A stretch of DNA of 64,000 nt from an uncultured Pelagibacteraceae bacterium (GTDB taxonomy: Bacteria; Pseudomonadota; Alphaproteobacteria; Pelagibacterales; Pelagibacteraceae). The DNA is taken from positions 32,608 through 96,607 of the forward strand of contig CACLNT010000003.1 in assembly GCA_902608385.1 (NCBI GenBank). The letters are read 5' to 3'. Position 1 is the stretch's first letter. Each line of letters opens with the position of its first letter. The position numbers and the translations under genes were made by a program. This document shows positions 18,426 to 29,936 of this stretch, in pieces. The notes under the pieces are model-generated. The model searched no databases. It was not told where the DNA came from and saw only the letters and a list, made by a program, of their open reading frames with translations.

Positions 18426-20578
18426 TTTTTCTTTCCTTTTTTTGCTCTTGTTCCTGGCATACCCATAGTTGATCTTCCTTTTGGATAAATCTTATTATTT
18501 AGGCTGTACTGTTTTACTTTAGGATTTAGTGTAATCTCTAATTCAGTACTTTCAAGTTTTCTAATTTCATCTCTTATCTTAGCGGCTTCTTCAAATTCTA
18601 GGTTTGAGGCAGATTCTTTCATTTTTTTGTTTAGAACTTTTAGGTGTTTTTTTAGATTTCCTCCAATATTTTCATTAGTTCCTACTTTTATATAATCTTT
18701 TTCATAAACGCTTTCTAATACATCACTTATCTCTTTTTTTATTGTTGTTGCTCTAATGTTATTTTTTTTATTGTATTTTACTTGAATAGTTCTCCTTCTA
18801 TCTGTTTCTTCAATGGCTTTATTAATACTGTTAGTTTTTTTATCAGCATATAAAATAACTTTACCATCTAAGTTTCTTGCAGCTCTTCCAATTGTTTGAA
18901 TTAATGATCTTTCCGATCTTAAAAAACCTTCTTTATCAGCATCTAAAATTCCGACTAGGGCACATTCTGGAATATCCAATCCTTCTCTTAAAAGATTGAT
19001 ACCAACAAGAACATCAAATACACCCATTCTTAGATCCCTCATAATTTCAATTCTTTCAAGCGTATCAATATCAGAGTGCATGTATCTAACTTTAATTCCA
19101 TTTTCATGAAGATATTCAGTTAAGTCTTCGGCCATTCTCTTTGTTAAAGTTGTAACCAAGACTCTATAATTTTTTTCAATAGTTTTTTTACATTCATGCA
19201 TTAAATCATCCACTTGATTTTTTGCAGGCCTTACTTCAACAGGTGGATCAATTAGTCCTGTTGGTCGAATTACTTGATCAATATGTTTCCCTTTTACTTG
19301 CTCTAGTTCCCATGGTCCTGGTGTGGCAGATACGAAAATTGTTTGAGTTCTCATCATATTCCATTCTTCAAATTTAAGTGGCCTATTATCCATACATGAA
19401 GGCAACCTAAATCCATATTCGGCAAGAGTACTTTTTCTTGATCTATCTCCTTTAAACATTCCATTTAATTGAGGAACAGTTACATGACACTCATCTACAA
19501 ATATTAAAGTGTTATCTGGAAAATATTCAAACAGTGTAGGGGGTGGTTCACCAGGTTTTCTACCTGATAAAAATCTTGAGTAATTTTCAATTCCAGCACA
19601 AGATCCTGTTGCCTCAATCATTTCCAAGTCAAATTTAGTTCTTTCTTCTAAACGTTGTGCTTCAAGTAATTTATTTTGTTCTTTGTGTTTTTTGAGAGTG
19701 ATTTCTAATTCTTTTTTAATATTTATTATTGCTTGCTCTATAGTGGGTTTTGGCGTGATATAATGACTGTTGGCATATATTTTAATTAATCTTAAGTCTT
19801 TAACATGATCTCCAGTTAGAGGATCAAATTCTTCTATTTTTTCTAATTTGTCACCAAATAAACTTAACCTCCATGCACGATCTTCTAAATGTGAAGGGAA
19901 AATTTCTAGATATTCTCCTCTAGCTCTAAAAGTTCCTCTATAAAAATTTTGATCATTTCTCTTGTATTGTAAGTTAACCAATGATTTTATAATTTGTTCT
20001 CTATTATATTCAGAGTTTTTTTGAAGAGTTATGGTCATTTTGCTATAAGCTTCAACAGAGCCTAAACCGTAGATGCATGATACACTTGCAACTATTAGAA
20101 CGTCATCTCTTTCTAATAGCGATCTTGTTGCTGAATGTCTCATACGATCTATTTGTTCATTTATAGAAGCTTCCTTTTCAATGTAAGTATCTGACCTGGG
20201 CACATAAGCTTCTGGAGTATAATAGTCATAATAAGAAACAAAGTATTCAACAGCATTCTCTGGGAAAAAATTTTTCATCTCCCCATAAAGTTGAGCAGCC
20301 AAAGTTTTGTTAGGAGCCAAAATTAATGAAGGTCTATTAGTTTTTTCAATGACTTTAGCCATTGTAAAAGTTTTACCAGAACCTGTAACCCCAAGTAGAA
20401 CTTGATTAAACTCGCCTTTATTTGCACTATTAACTAATTTTTTTATTGCCTCTGGCTGATCTCCTGCAGGCTTAAAGTTTGTTACAAGTTTAAATTTTTT
20501 ACCTCCTTCAAGTTTTCCACTTATTTCTGGGTTTTTACTTTGAATATCTGTAATTAAATCTTGATAAGTATTTTGCAT
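18407..20578 (-). CDS. uvrB: Excinuclease ABC subunit B
   Basis: DNA-damage verification helicase of nucleotide excision repair. The 723-residue protein has Walker [12 protein letters not shown], the damage-probing beta-hairpin around [20 protein letters not shown], the DEAD-like FVDECHVT, helicase motifs RATRSLLE and [25 protein letters not shown], and a C-terminal UVR motif ([20 protein letters not shown]) for UvrC contact. The start codons of uvrB and the divergent aminotransferase are only 36 bases apart. Confidence 0.98.
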   Translation of the reverse strand: MQNTYQDLITDIQSKNPEISGKLEGGKKFKLVTNFKPAGDQPEAIKKLVNSANKGEFNQVLLGVTGSGKTFTMAKVIEKTNRPSLILAPNKTLAAQLYGEMKNFFPENAVEYFVSYYDYYTPEAYVPRSDTYIEKEASINEQIDRMRHSATRSLLERDDVLIVASVSCIYGLGSVEAYSKMTITLQKNSEYNREQIIKSLVNLQYKRNDQNFYRGTFRARGEYLEIFPSHLEDRAWRLSLFGDKLEKIEEFDPLTGDHVKDLRLIKIYANSHYITPKPTIEQAIINIKKELEITLKKHKEQNKLLEAQRLEERTKFDLEMIEATGSCAGIENYSRFLSGRKPGEPPPTLFEYFPDNTLIFVDECHVTVPQLNGMFKGDRSRKSTLAEYGFRLPSCMDNRPLKFEEWNMMRTQTIFVSATPGPWELEQVKGKHIDQVIRPTGLIDPPVEVRPAKNQVDDLMHECKKTIEKNYRVLVTTLTKRMAEDLTEYLHENGIKVRYMHSDIDTLERIEIMRDLRMGVFDVLVGINLLREGLDIPECALVGILDADKEGFLRSERSLIQTIGRAARNLDGKVILYADKKTNSINKAIEETDRRRTIQVKYNKKNNIRATTIKKEISDVLESVYEKDYIKVGTNENIGGNLKKHLKVLNKKMKESASNLEFEEAAKIRDEIRKLESTELEITLNPKVKQYSLNNKIYPKGRSTMGMPGTRAKKGKKKWKQIK

Positions 20579-20614
20579 ATATTAAACAAGGTATTAGAAT
20601 ATTAATATTTTTCA

Positions 20615-21802
20615 ATGAGCATAATATCCGACAGTTTAAAACGTATAAAGCCATCGCCAACAATTGCGGTCACTCAAAAAGCTAGAGAATTGAGAGCTGC
20701 TGGAAAAGATATAATTGGATTAGGAGCTGGTGAACCAGATTTTGATACACCTAACAATATTAAAAACGCCGCAATAAAAGCCATAAGAGGGGGTGATACA
20801 AAGTATACTGCTGTTGATGGAACACCGGCTTTAAAAAAAGCAATAATTAAAAAATTTAAAAAAGAAAATAATTTAAAGTACTCTGCTGAAGAAATAACTG
20901 TTGGAACAGGTGGAAAACAAGTTCTTTATAATGCATTCATGGCAACTTTAAATAGAGGAGATGAAGTGATTATTCCAGCACCTTTTTGGGTTTCTTACCC
21001 AGACATGGTTCTTTTAGCAGGAGGTAAGCCAAAAATTGTTAAGTGTAGTGAGGCAGATAATTTTAAAATAACTCCTAATAAATTAAAAAAAGCTATTTCA
21101 AAAAAAACAAAATGGTTAATATTAAATTCACCATCAAATCCTACAGGCGTGAGTTATAGTAAGAATGAAATAATAAAATTATCCAAAGTATTGGCTAAGC
21201 ATAAAAAAATTCATATTTTAAGTGATGACATTTATGAGCATATTACGTATGACAAATCTAAATATTTTACTATTGCTCAAATTTCTTATTTAAAAAATAG
21301 AACACTTACCATGAATGGTGTTAGTAAATCATATGCGATGACAGGATGGAGAATAGGGTATGCTGGAGGTCCCAAAGAAATTATTAAGGCAATTCGTAAA
21401 ATTCAATCGCAATCAACTTCTAATCCTTCATCAGTAAGTCAGGCAGCGGCAGTCGAAGCATTAAACGGAACTCAAAAATTTATAAAAACAAGATCTAAAG
21501 AGTTTAAAAAAAGAAGAGATTTTGTAGTTGGCAGCTTAAATAAAATTAATGGAATAAATTGTTTATTACCCAATGGCGCTTTTTATGTTTTTCCAAGTTG
21601 CAAAAAATTATTAGGTAAAAAAACAAAACTAAAATCAGATTCTGAATTTGTTGAAAAACTTTTAGAGAAAGCAAACGTGGCAGTCGTTCAAGGATCTGCT
21701 TTCGGTTTGCCTGGCCATTTTAGAATTTCCTACGCTACATCGATGAAAAAATTAAAAATAGCAATGGAGAGAATAAAATTTTTTTGCAAAAATTTAAACT
21801 AA
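20615..21802 (+). CDS. aatA: Aspartate aminotransferase (class I, AspB/AatA type)
   Basis: PLP-dependent aminotransferase, 395 residues, interconverting aspartate/2-oxoglutarate and oxaloacetate/glutamate. The start SDSLKRIKPSPTIAVTQKARELRAAGKDIIGLGAGEPDFDTP is typical of subgroup Ib enzymes of alphaproteobacteria. PLP-site features are SPSNPTG, SDDIYEHI, the catalytic Lys238 in NGVSKSYAMTGWRIGY and a C-terminal RISYA with the substrate-carboxylate Arg. Some relatives also use prephenate. Its end overlaps the convergent epimerase by 9 bases. Confidence 0.92.
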   Translation: MSIISDSLKRIKPSPTIAVTQKARELRAAGKDIIGLGAGEPDFDTPNNIKNAAIKAIRGGDTKYTAVDGTPALKKAIIKKFKKENNLKYSAEEITVGTGGKQVLYNAFMATLNRGDEVIIPAPFWVSYPDMVLLAGGKPKIVKCSEADNFKITPNKLKKAISKKTKWLILNSPSNPTGVSYSKNEIIKLSKVLAKHKKIHILSDDIYEHITYDKSKYFTIAQISYLKNRTLTMNGVSKSYAMTGWRIGYAGGPKEIIKAIRKIQSQSTSNPSSVSQAAAVEALNGTQKFIKTRSKEFKKRRDFVVGSLNKINGINCLLPNGAFYVFPSCKKLLGKKTKLKSDSEFVEKLLEKANVAVVQGSAFGLPGHFRISYATSMKKLKIAMERIKFFCKNLN

Positions 21803-22816
21803 TCCAAGTCTTACAACTGATTTTGCTGTATCAACTATAGCACCTTTTGCAGGTTTAAATTTAAAACCTAATAATTCTTCAGCATATGTTGTGTCAGTTT
21901 GCATTACAATTCCAAGGTCAGGTATCATTGTTTTAGCACTTGAGTCTAAATAACTAATTAATTTAACCATAAAATTTGGTAGTTCTTTTTTAGGAAGTTT
22001 TTTTGCATACTCAGGCATTGCTTCAGCCATTAATTGAGATAACTCAACTAGTTTTTTTACTTCTTTTCCAACAATTAATCTTCTTCCGCCAACTTTGTTA
22101 TTTCCAATGCAGGCAACATGTGCTTTTGCTATATCTTTTACATCAGAAATTAAAACTGCAAATTTAGGTGCTCCTGGAAATTTACCCTTCATAAATTGTC
22201 TTACGTATTCGATTGATGTACCACCTTTTTTATCCAATGCATCACCAAATACCCCACCAGGATTAATTGCTGTTAATTTATTTTTTAATCCTTTGCTTTC
22301 CATAAAATCCCAAGCAGCTCTTTCAGCTTTTGTTTTCGATAAAAAGTAATCACTCACACCCTCAACCCAATTAACATCTGTCCAATCATTTTCTCCAAAT
22401 GAATAAGGATTACTTCTATTAGGCTTTCTAAACATTGCTACGATAGAGGAAGTTATAATTATTTGTTCTACATCAGCATTCAAACCAGCATTTAAAACCT
22501 TTAAAGTTCCATCTACAGCAACTGGCAATAAACTATCTCTATTATTTGAAACTTTCATAGGAAAAGGAGAAGCAACGTGCATTATATATTTACATCCTTT
22601 AGCTGCTTCATTCCATCCATCATCTTTTAAAAGATCTAGTTCAACAAATGACAATTTATCTATTGAAGCATATTTGCTTAAAGTTTCTTTTGTTTGTTCA
22701 ATTAAATTTTTGTTTCTAACTGTTCCCAAAACTTCAAAGCCCGAATTTAATAATTCTATTGCAGTATGTTTTGCAATCCATCCACTTATGCCTGTTAAAA
22801 GTACTTTTTTAGTCAT
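21794..22816 (-). CDS. NAD(P)-dependent epimerase/dehydratase family protein (dihydroflavonol-4-reductase-like)
   Basis: Extended SDR of 340 residues. The nucleotide-binding start is VLLTGISGWIAKHTAIELL, the catalytic Y-x3-K is in DYFLSKTKAE (about residue 138-142), and the NPGGVFGD segment follows. The overall form, with KYIMHVASPFP and IITSSIVAMF, fits the dihydroflavonol-4-reductase/Gre2-like aldehyde reductase branch more than sugar epimerases. Substrate is not evident. It lies 13 bases after trxB on the same strand, so the two may be co-transcribed. Confidence 0.8.
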   Translation of the reverse strand: MTKKVLLTGISGWIAKHTAIELLNSGFEVLGTVRNKNLIEQTKETLSKYASIDKLSFVELDLLKDDGWNEAAKGCKYIMHVASPFPMKVSNNRDSLLPVAVDGTLKVLNAGLNADVEQIIITSSIVAMFRKPNRSNPYSFGENDWTDVNWVEGVSDYFLSKTKAERAAWDFMESKGLKNKLTAINPGGVFGDALDKKGGTSIEYVRQFMKGKFPGAPKFAVLISDVKDIAKAHVACIGNNKVGGRRLIVGKEVKKLVELSQLMAEAMPEYAKKLPKKELPNFMVKLISYLDSSAKTMIPDLGIVMQTDTTYAEELLGFKFKPAKGAIVDTAKSVVRLGLV

Positions 22817-22829
22817 CTAATTCTTTCTG

Positions 22830-23774
22830 TTAGTGAGATAAAAATTTCTCTGCTTCAAGTGCAGCCATACAGCCCATTCCCGCAGCAGTTACAGCTTGTC
22901 TAAATATCTTATCTTTAACATCTCCTGCAGCAAAAACTCCAGGTATATTTGTCTCTGTTGAATCTGGTTTTGTTGTTAAATACCCTTCTTTATCCATATC
23001 CAATTGATTTTTAAATAATTGAGTTGCAGGATCATGTCCAATTGCTATGAAAAGACCATCTATTTTTAATTCTTCTACTTTGTTTGTTTTGACATTTTTG
23101 ATTTTTAAACTTTTGACATTTTTTGGTTCATTGTCTCCAATTACTTCTTCGACTACGCTGTCCCAAATAATTTCAATCTTTTTATTCTCCATTAATTTTT
23201 TTTGAAGCATTTTTTCTGCTCTAAGAGAATCTCTTCTATGAATTAATTGAACTTTTGATGCAAATTTTGTTAAAAACATAGCTTCTTCTACTGCAGCATT
23301 CCCTCCACCTACAACAGCAACTGTTTTTTCTTTAAAGAAAAACCCATCACATGTTGCACATGCAGATACACCGAAGCCTCTAAATTTTTGTTCAGACTCA
23401 ATATTTAACCATCTAGCTTGAGCTCCAGTTGATATTATAATTGAATCTGAAGTATATTTTTGGCCACCATCTCCAACCGCTTCAAATGGTTTAGATTTTA
23501 AATTAACAGAAGAAATATGATCTTCAATTAGCTCAGTTCCAACTGCTTTTGCCTGGTCTCTCATTTGTTCCATTAACCATGGACCTTGAATTACATCTGC
23601 AAACCCTGGATAATTTTCTACATCTGTAGTAGTTGACAATTGTCCACCTGGCTCAACTCCATAAACAAGAATTGGCTTTAACATTGCTCTTGCAGCATAA
23701 ACTGCAGCCGTATATCCAGCAGGTCCAGATCCAATAATCAACACTTTTGTGTGTTTAGTTGGATTTTGATTCAT
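22830..23774 (-). CDS. trxB: Thioredoxin reductase
   Basis: FAD enzyme that reduces thioredoxin with NADPH. At 314 residues it has the usual low-molecular-weight TrxR form: FAD-binding IIGSGPAGYTAAVYAARA, the redox-active CATC (139-142), NADPH-binding VVGGGNAAVEEA, and the C-terminal FAD contact GVFAAGDVKDKIFRQAVTAAG. Its ATG is only 21 bases from the divergent ATG at 23796, so the two promoters must overlap each other or the opposite gene. Confidence 0.97.
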   Translation of the reverse strand: MNQNPTKHTKVLIIGSGPAGYTAAVYAARAMLKPILVYGVEPGGQLSTTTDVENYPGFADVIQGPWLMEQMRDQAKAVGTELIEDHISSVNLKSKPFEAVGDGGQKYTSDSIIISTGAQARWLNIESEQKFRGFGVSACATCDGFFFKEKTVAVVGGGNAAVEEAMFLTKFASKVQLIHRRDSLRAEKMLQKKLMENKKIEIIWDSVVEEVIGDNEPKNVKSLKIKNVKTNKVEELKIDGLFIAIGHDPATQLFKNQLDMDKEGYLTTKPDSTETNIPGVFAAGDVKDKIFRQAVTAAGMGCMAALEAEKFLSH

Positions 23775-23795
23775 ATGGAAGCTATATAGTAATTC

Positions 23796-24749
23796 ATGAC
23801 TAAATTAAAAGGGTTATTGTTAACAGAAGGTTTTCATGGAATGATTAGTCAAGTAGAAGGGCTAGCTAAAGCTTTAGATTTAGATTTTATACACGAAAAA
23901 ATTGAACTTAATAATTTTTGGAAATTAATTCCTCCAAAAATAACACCTGTAAAAAATTTTGTTTTTAAAAATAAGCTCAACCATGAATTTAATATTGTAA
24001 TTTCATGTGGTAGAAAAAGTGTAATACCTTCACTTTGTTTAAAAAAAAAATATAAAAGTAAAATCATTAATATTCATATTCAAGATCCGAAAGTTTCGTT
24101 AAGTAATTTTGATTTTATAATTGCACCTGAGCATGACAACTTATTTGGCAAAAATATTATAACTAGCAAGGGCGCTATACACTATTTAACTAACAGTGAA
24201 TTAATTGAAAATGAAAATTATCTAAAACCCAAAATAGATCCGCAAAAAAAAATTATTTCATTTATCATTGGTGGTCCAAATAAATATTATGATTATAATG
24301 ATAAAATAATAGATGAAATATTTTCAAAAATTGAAAATAATTTTATTAAAAATAACTATCAAGCAATTATTATACCATCTATGAGGACACCTAAAAAAAT
24401 AATTCAAAAGGTAAAAAACTATTTTGACAAAAACCAAATTATAATTACAGAAATCGATAAAAAAGCGTACCTATCGTCTTTAAAATTAGCAGACCACATA
24501 GTTATAACATGTGACTCTACATCTATGATTTCAGAAGCAGCCATCACCGGCAAACCTATTTATATTGCACAGATGCCAGCAGTTAAAAACAATGTTAGAT
24601 TTAAAGAATTTTTTAAGTTGTTTAGCTCATTAAATATTATTAAAAATTTAGATTCAACTGTTGAAACATGGGATTATCAAAAACTAGATGAAACTGACAA
24701 AATATCAGGTTATATAAAAGATAAAATAAAAAATCATGACTTTTCTTAA
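23796..24749 (+). CDS. ELM1/DUF1022 family protein (glycosyltransferase-like fold)
   Basis: A 317-residue protein of the family that includes the plant mitochondrial fission factor ELM1. Recognisable parts are the N-terminal LLTEGFHGMISQVEGLAKAL, VISCGRKSVIP, the INIHIQDPKVSLSNFDFIIAPEHD block and a C-terminal VITCDSTSMISEAAITGKPIYIAQMP, which resembles the nucleotide-sugar half of GT-B glycosyltransferases. The bacterial function is not established. Its end overlaps the next gene by 14 bases, so they are probably one operon. Confidence 0.8.
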   Translation: MTKLKGLLLTEGFHGMISQVEGLAKALDLDFIHEKIELNNFWKLIPPKITPVKNFVFKNKLNHEFNIVISCGRKSVIPSLCLKKKYKSKIINIHIQDPKVSLSNFDFIIAPEHDNLFGKNIITSKGAIHYLTNSELIENENYLKPKIDPQKKIISFIIGGPNKYYDYNDKIIDEIFSKIENNFIKNNYQAIIIPSMRTPKKIIQKVKNYFDKNQIIITEIDKKAYLSSLKLADHIVITCDSTSMISEAAITGKPIYIAQMPAVKNNVRFKEFFKLFSSLNIIKNLDSTVETWDYQKLDETDKISGYIKDKIKNHDFS

Positions 24750-25398
24750 TTCAATATTAAATCATTCTAAAGAACATAGTCATCCGTTTAAACATTGGGA
24801 ATTAAATGAGCCATTATCAAATGAAGTAATTCAAGAAATAATAAAAGCTGACATACCTAATGTAATCGATCATAGTTTGCACTATGACGGAACAAGAGCA
24901 ATTGATGGAGGGGCGGCAGAGTTTAGAGAGGGTATAGCTTCTGGAGGAAAAGCTATAAAATTTAGATGTTTTGTAACGAAGGATAATGCCAAACAATTTC
25001 CTGCGTTGGTTAAATTGATTAACGAACTACAGTCAAAAAAAACTCACGAAAAAATTTCACAACTTATAAATAAAGATTTAACCAATTCATATGTAAGAGT
25101 TGAAGTTATCTGTGATAGAAAAGGATTTTGGTTAAAACCTCACTGTGATATTAAAGAAAAGTTACTTTCGTGCCTTCTATTTGTTAATGAGTTCAATGAG
25201 TCTGAAGAATTGGGTACAGACTTTTATAATGAGAAGCTAGAAAAAATTAAAACTGTTCCCTATAAAAATAATTATGGCTATTTTTTCTCTAGCGGTCCAG
25301 GGACTTGGCACGGAATGGAAAAGAAAGAGATCGTTAAAGAAAGACGTTGTTTACAAGTTAATTATGTTACTTTTCCAACCGACTGGAAAGTGGAGTAG
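24736..25398 (+). CDS. 2-oxoglutarate/Fe(II)-dependent oxygenase-like protein
   Basis: A 220-residue protein with the iron-binding pattern of jelly-roll 2OG oxygenases: H-x-D in KPHCDIKEK (about residue 137) and a distal His in GTWHGMEKKEI (about 194) followed by Arg residues in VKERRCLQVNY that could bind 2-oxoglutarate. The hydrophobic strand LSCLLFVNEF between them fits the fold. Coupled to the ELM1-like gene upstream. The substrate is unknown; protein, glycan or small-molecule hydroxylation are all possible. Confidence 0.7.
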   Translation: MTFLNSILNHSKEHSHPFKHWELNEPLSNEVIQEIIKADIPNVIDHSLHYDGTRAIDGGAAEFREGIASGGKAIKFRCFVTKDNAKQFPALVKLINELQSKKTHEKISQLINKDLTNSYVRVEVICDRKGFWLKPHCDIKEKLLSCLLFVNEFNESEELGTDFYNEKLEKIKTVPYKNNYGYFFSSGPGTWHGMEKKEIVKERRCLQVNYVTFPTDWKVE

Positions 25399-25417
25399 TC
25401 TAAAAAGCATTAGTTTT

Positions 25418-28400
25418 CTAGATATCTTGAAGAGAAGTTACTGTAATTTTTTTTGATTTAAGTGATTTAATACCTTCTATACAAGCATAAGCAGTAGACA
25501 TATTTGTACAATATGGAACTTTATTAATTAGCGCACCTCTTCTTAATGCTCTTGCATCACTAATACGATGTTCGCTTTTTCCACCACCAGTATTAATTAC
25601 TAGAGCAATTTTTTTTGAATTTAACACGTCAACAATATGTGGCCTTCCACTACTTACTTTATTTATTTTTTTGCATTTCATGCCATTATTTGTAATTATG
25701 TTTGCGGTACCTTTAGTGCCACATAAAGTAAACTTTAGCTCAATTAATTTTTTTGCAAGGCCAACTACTTCTTTCTTATGTGAATCTTTTACAGATAAAA
25801 AAGCCAAACCTTTTGTTGGCAATGAATTTCCAGCAGAAATTTGACTTTTGGCATAAGCAAGACCAAAATTTTTATCTATTCCCATTACTTCTCCTGTGGA
25901 TTTCATTTCAGGACCTAACAACACATCAACATTTGGAAATTTATTGAACGGAAAAACAGCTTCTTTTACGGCAAATATGTTCTTGTTTCGATTTATTAAA
26001 TTAAATTTTGACAATTTTTCACCCACCATTACTCTTGAAGCAATTTTAGCTAAAGGAATTCCTTTAGCTTTTGATACAAATGGAACTGTTCTGCTGGCTC
26101 TTGGATTTACCTCAATGATAAAAATTTCATCGTTTTTAATTGCAAACTGTATATTCATGAAACCCTTTACCTTTAAAGCCAAAGCCAATTTTTTTGTTTG
26201 ATTATTAATTTCTTCAATTAATTCTTTCTTAATAGCAATTGGTGGAATGCAGCAGGCTGAATCTCCGGAGTGTATACCAGCTTCTTCAATATGTTGCATA
26301 ATACCTGCAACAAAAACTTTTTTGCCATCCGAAATAGCATCTACGTCAACTTCCATTGCATTATTTATAAACTTATCAATTAAAATTGGATTATTCTCTC
26401 CAGCTCTGAATGCTTCTTCGACAAAATTTTTTAATTGATCTTTTTCATGAACTATTTCCATTGCTCTACCACCCAAAACATATGAAGGTCTAACCATCAA
26501 AGGTAATCTAATTTTTTCTGCAATTTGCATTGCTTGATTGTATGTTTTTGCAATTCCACTTTTTGCTTGTTTTAAGTTTAATTTTATCAAAAGTTTTCTA
26601 AACCTGTCTCTATTCTCGGCAAGATCAATTGAAGAGTATTGTGTTCCTATTATTGGTAGTGAATTTTCATGAAGAAATTTTGCTAGTTTGATAGGAGTTT
26701 GTCCACCAAATTGAGCAATTATACCCAACAAACTTCCTTTGGATTTTTCTTTTAAAATTATGTTGTGAACATACTCTTCAACTAAAGGTTCAAAGTACAA
26801 TCTATCACTTGTGTCATAGTCAGTGGAAACGGTCTCAGGATTGCAGTTAATCATTATTGTTTCATATCCTGCTTCCTTTAAGGAAAAACTTGCTTGACAG
26901 CAGCAGTAATCAAACTCTATGCCTTGACCAATTCTATTAGGTCCGCCTCCTAAAATAATCACTTTATTTTTAGAAGATGGATCTGCTTCACACTCTGTGT
27001 TTAACATAAAGTTTCTTTGATAGGTTGAATACATATAAGGTGTAAAAGATTTAAATTCAGCAGCGCATGTATCTACTTTCTTAAATACTGGCAAAATCTT
27101 TAAAGCTAATCTTTTTTTTCTAACATATTCCTCTTTTAAACCAGATAATTGAGATAATTTTTTATCTGAAAATCCTATTGATTTAATTCTATTAAATTCA
27201 TTAAAGTTTTTAGGCAGACCTTTTTTAGAGATTTTATTTTCCTCTTCTACAATTTCTTTAATTTGCTCTAAGAACCAAGGATCTACTTTTGATAATTTGA
27301 ATATTTTTTTTAAATTAATTTTTTTACGTATTGCTTCTGCAATTAATAAAATTTTATTAGGGATATTGGTCTTTAGTTTTTTTTCAATATCACTCTTATT
27401 TAAATCAAAAATTCTATCCAAACCTGAAAAACCAACTTCTAAAGATATCAATGCTTTTTGAAGAGATTCTTTAAAATTTCTTCCAATTGCCATAGCCTCA
27501 CCAACAGATTTCATTGACGTTCCCAATATTGCTGGAGAGCCAGAAAATTTTTCAAATGTAAATCTTGGTACTTTTGTAACTACATAGTCAATCGTTGGTT
27601 CAAAAGATGCAGGGGTAACTTTGGTAATTTCATTTTTTAATTCATCAAGCGTGTAACCAATAGCTAATTTTGCAGCAACTTTTGCGATTGGAAAACCAGT
27701 TGCCTTAGAGGCAAGCGCCGAAGACCTAGAAACTCTAGGATTCATTTCTATAATGACCATTCTTCCATTTTTTGGATTAATGCCAAATTGAACATTCGAA
27801 CCTCCTGTTTCCACTCCAATTTTTCTCAAGCATGCAATAGAAGCATTTCTCATAACCTGGTATTCCTTGTCTGTAAGAGTTAAAGCAGGCGCTATGGTAA
27901 TAGAGTCTCCCGTGTGAATTCCCATAGGGTCTAAATTTTCAATAGAGCATATTATGATGCAGTTATCTTTTTTGTCTCTAACAACTTCCATCTCAAATTC
28001 TTTCCAGCCTTCCAAACATTCTTCTACTAGAACCTGATTTGCTGGTGATGCATCAAGACCTTCTTTAACACGTTTGAAAAAATCTTTTTTAGTTTTGGCT
28101 ATACCACTTCCAAGTCCACCAAGAGTAAATGCAGGTCTGATTATTGCTGGCAACCCAACTTTGCTTAAGCATTTCTTAATTTGTTTAATATTGTTAACGA
28201 TTTCTGACTTTGGAAGATTTAATCCAATATCGCTCATATTTTTTCTAAATTTTTTTCTATCCTCCGCGTTGGAAATAGCTTTTGAATTTGCTCCAATTAG
28301 TTCAATTTTATATTTTTTAAGTAATCCAATTTTTTCTGCTTTGATTGCTAAATTAAGAGCAGTTTGTCCGCCCATAGTTGGTAAAATTGCATCAGGTTTT

Positions 28401-28642
28401 TCTTTTGCTAAAATTTTTTCTAAAATATCTGTTGTTATTGGTTCAATGTAAGTTTTATCTGCAATACCTGGATCAGTCATAATCGTTGCAGGATTTGAAT
28501 TTATTAGGATTACTTTGTAGCCTTCATCTTTTAATGCTTTACATGCCTGTGTGCCAGAGTAATCAAATTCACATGCTTGACCTATAATTATTGGACCTGC
28601 TCCAACTACTAAAATTTTTTTAATGTCTTTTCTTTTTGGCAT
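25418..28642 (-). CDS. carB: Carbamoyl-phosphate synthase large subunit
   Basis: Makes carbamoyl phosphate from bicarbonate, ammonia (from CarA) and two ATP, for arginine and pyrimidines. The 1074-residue protein shows the duplicated structure: two synthetase halves, each starting with a nucleotide motif ([19 protein letters not shown] and [18 protein letters not shown]) and an ATP-grasp core ([13 protein letters not shown] and [15 protein letters not shown]), then a C-terminal MGS-like allosteric domain (GLAFLSVKD to the end). The length is normal. It overlaps carA by 23 bases. Confidence 0.98.
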   Translation of the reverse strand: MPKRKDIKKILVVGAGPIIIGQACEFDYSGTQACKALKDEGYKVILINSNPATIMTDPGIADKTYIEPITTDILEKILAKEKPDAILPTMGGQTALNLAIKAEKIGLLKKYKIELIGANSKAISNAEDRKKFRKNMSDIGLNLPKSEIVNNIKQIKKCLSKVGLPAIIRPAFTLGGLGSGIAKTKKDFFKRVKEGLDASPANQVLVEECLEGWKEFEMEVVRDKKDNCIIICSIENLDPMGIHTGDSITIAPALTLTDKEYQVMRNASIACLRKIGVETGGSNVQFGINPKNGRMVIIEMNPRVSRSSALASKATGFPIAKVAAKLAIGYTLDELKNEITKVTPASFEPTIDYVVTKVPRFTFEKFSGSPAILGTSMKSVGEAMAIGRNFKESLQKALISLEVGFSGLDRIFDLNKSDIEKKLKTNIPNKILLIAEAIRKKINLKKIFKLSKVDPWFLEQIKEIVEEENKISKKGLPKNFNEFNRIKSIGFSDKKLSQLSGLKEEYVRKKRLALKILPVFKKVDTCAAEFKSFTPYMYSTYQRNFMLNTECEADPSSKNKVIILGGGPNRIGQGIEFDYCCCQASFSLKEAGYETIMINCNPETVSTDYDTSDRLYFEPLVEEYVHNIILKEKSKGSLLGIIAQFGGQTPIKLAKFLHENSLPIIGTQYSSIDLAENRDRFRKLLIKLNLKQAKSGIAKTYNQAMQIAEKIRLPLMVRPSYVLGGRAMEIVHEKDQLKNFVEEAFRAGENNPILIDKFINNAMEVDVDAISDGKKVFVAGIMQHIEEAGIHSGDSACCIPPIAIKKELIEEINNQTKKLALALKVKGFMNIQFAIKNDEIFIIEVNPRASRTVPFVSKAKGIPLAKIASRVMVGEKLSKFNLINRNKNIFAVKEAVFPFNKFPNVDVLLGPEMKSTGEVMGIDKNFGLAYAKSQISAGNSLPTKGLAFLSVKDSHKKEVVGLAKKLIELKFTLCGTKGTANIITNNGMKCKKINKVSSGRPHIVDVLNSKKIALVINTGGGKSEHRISDARALRRGALINKVPYCTNMSTAYACIEGIKSLKSKKITVTSLQDI

Positions 28643-29813
28643 TTTTTATTACTTCATTAATAAATTGTTTAAATAAGTAGTGACTATCTTGAGGACCTGG
28701 ATTTGACTCAGGATGATATTGAACTGAGAAAATTGGTTTGTTTTTTAATTTAATTCCTTCTATGCAATTATCAAATAATGATTTATGAGTTACTTCAACA
28801 TTTTTTGGTAAACTTTCTTTAATAATTTCAAATCCATGATTTTGGCTCGTTATTTCAACTTTGTTATTAATTAAGTTTTTTACTGGATGATTCGCACCTC
28901 TATGGCCAAGTTTCATTTTTTTTGTTTTTGCTTTAAGCGCTAAGGCTAGTAATTGGTGGCCGAGACATATTCCAAATATTGGAATATTTTCTTTAATTAG
29001 TTTTTGAATTATATTTATTGCATACCTTCCAGTTGCCGCAGGATCACCAGGACCATTTGATAAAAAAATACCATCAGGTTTTAACTTAATAATTTCTTCA
29101 GCTTGGAGATCACAAGGAACAACAGTCACCTCACAGTTAAAATTAGAAAAATATCTTAAGATGTTTTTTTTTATTCCATAATCAATGGCAATAATTTTGT
29201 AAATTTTTTTTTTGTTTTTTTCAAAACCTATGTCCTTTCTCCAAGTTTTAAATCCTTGCCAAATATATATTTTTTTAGCTGTAACTGTTTTGGCTAAATC
29301 TAAACCTTTTAAACCAGGCCATTTAATAGAACTATTAAGTAGTTTTTTTAAGTTAAAATTTCCTTTTTTATCATTACAAATGGTGCCTTTAGGAGCTCCT
29401 TTATCTCTAATAAAATTAGTTAAACTTCTTGTATCTAGTCCAGTAATTCCCACTATTTTATTTTTTTTTAACCAGATATCTAAGTTTCTCAATGATCTAT
29501 AATTAGAAGGGTTAGTTATTTCTGAATTAAATATAACTCCTTTTGTCCAAATCTTATCAGATTCATGATCTTCATTGTTAGTTCCTACATTTCCAATATG
29601 TGGAAACGTGAAATTGATGATTTGTCCAGCATAAGATGGATCAGATATAATTTCTTGGTAACCAGTTAAAGAAGTATTAAAACAAACTTCTCCAGTAGCC
29701 ATTCCTTGGTAACCGATACCAATCCCTTTAAATATATTTTTGTTTTCAAGAACTAAAACGCCTGATGAAAAATGTGAAAAATTTTTTGAGTTTACTTTTT
29801 GCTTTTTGTTCAA
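28620..29813 (-). CDS. carA: Carbamoyl-phosphate synthase small (glutaminase) subunit
   Basis: Hydrolyses glutamine and channels ammonia to CarB. The N-terminal CarA domain ([28 protein letters not shown]) and the class I amidotransferase domain (LSNGPGDP, nucleophile Cys in [12 protein letters not shown], and the C-terminal His/Glu in [12 protein letters not shown]) are complete; 397 residues. The start is a TTG at 29813 directly after an in-frame TAA; no ATG or GTG fits before the conserved sequence. Its 123-base spacer to yqeY is one of the longer protein-gene gaps and must hold both divergent promoters. Confidence 0.97.
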   Translation of the reverse strand: MNKKQKVNSKNFSHFSSGVLVLENKNIFKGIGIGYQGMATGEVCFNTSLTGYQEIISDPSYAGQIINFTFPHIGNVGTNNEDHESDKIWTKGVIFNSEITNPSNYRSLRNLDIWLKKNKIVGITGLDTRSLTNFIRDKGAPKGTICNDKKGNFNLKKLLNSSIKWPGLKGLDLAKTVTAKKIYIWQGFKTWRKDIGFEKNKKKIYKIIAIDYGIKKNILRYFSNFNCEVTVVPCDLQAEEIIKLKPDGIFLSNGPGDPAATGRYAINIIQKLIKENIPIFGICLGHQLLALALKAKTKKMKLGHRGANHPVKNLINNKVEITSQNHGFEIIKESLPKNVEVTHKSLFDNCIEGIKLKNKPIFSVQYHPESNPGPQDSHYLFKQFINEVIKNAKKKRH

Positions 29814-29936
29814 TTACAACTCATAAGTTAAAGGTTAATACAATAAAACCTAAATTTCCGCAACAGATCTAATGTATATTTAAAAAAAAAAAATTTTTTC
29901 TTTTGAACAAAATTATCTATACAGTAGATTACAAAA

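Noticed and set aside
25753..28451. Several plus-strand frames of 60-125 codons opposite carB
   Set aside because: carB is a complete conserved gene on the other strand; the antisense frames are low-complexity and have no start context.
29874..29900. A-run followed by T-run between carA and yqeY, considered as a bidirectional terminator
   Set aside because: It lies between divergent 5' ends, where no terminator is expected, and pure A/T tracts are common in this DNA.
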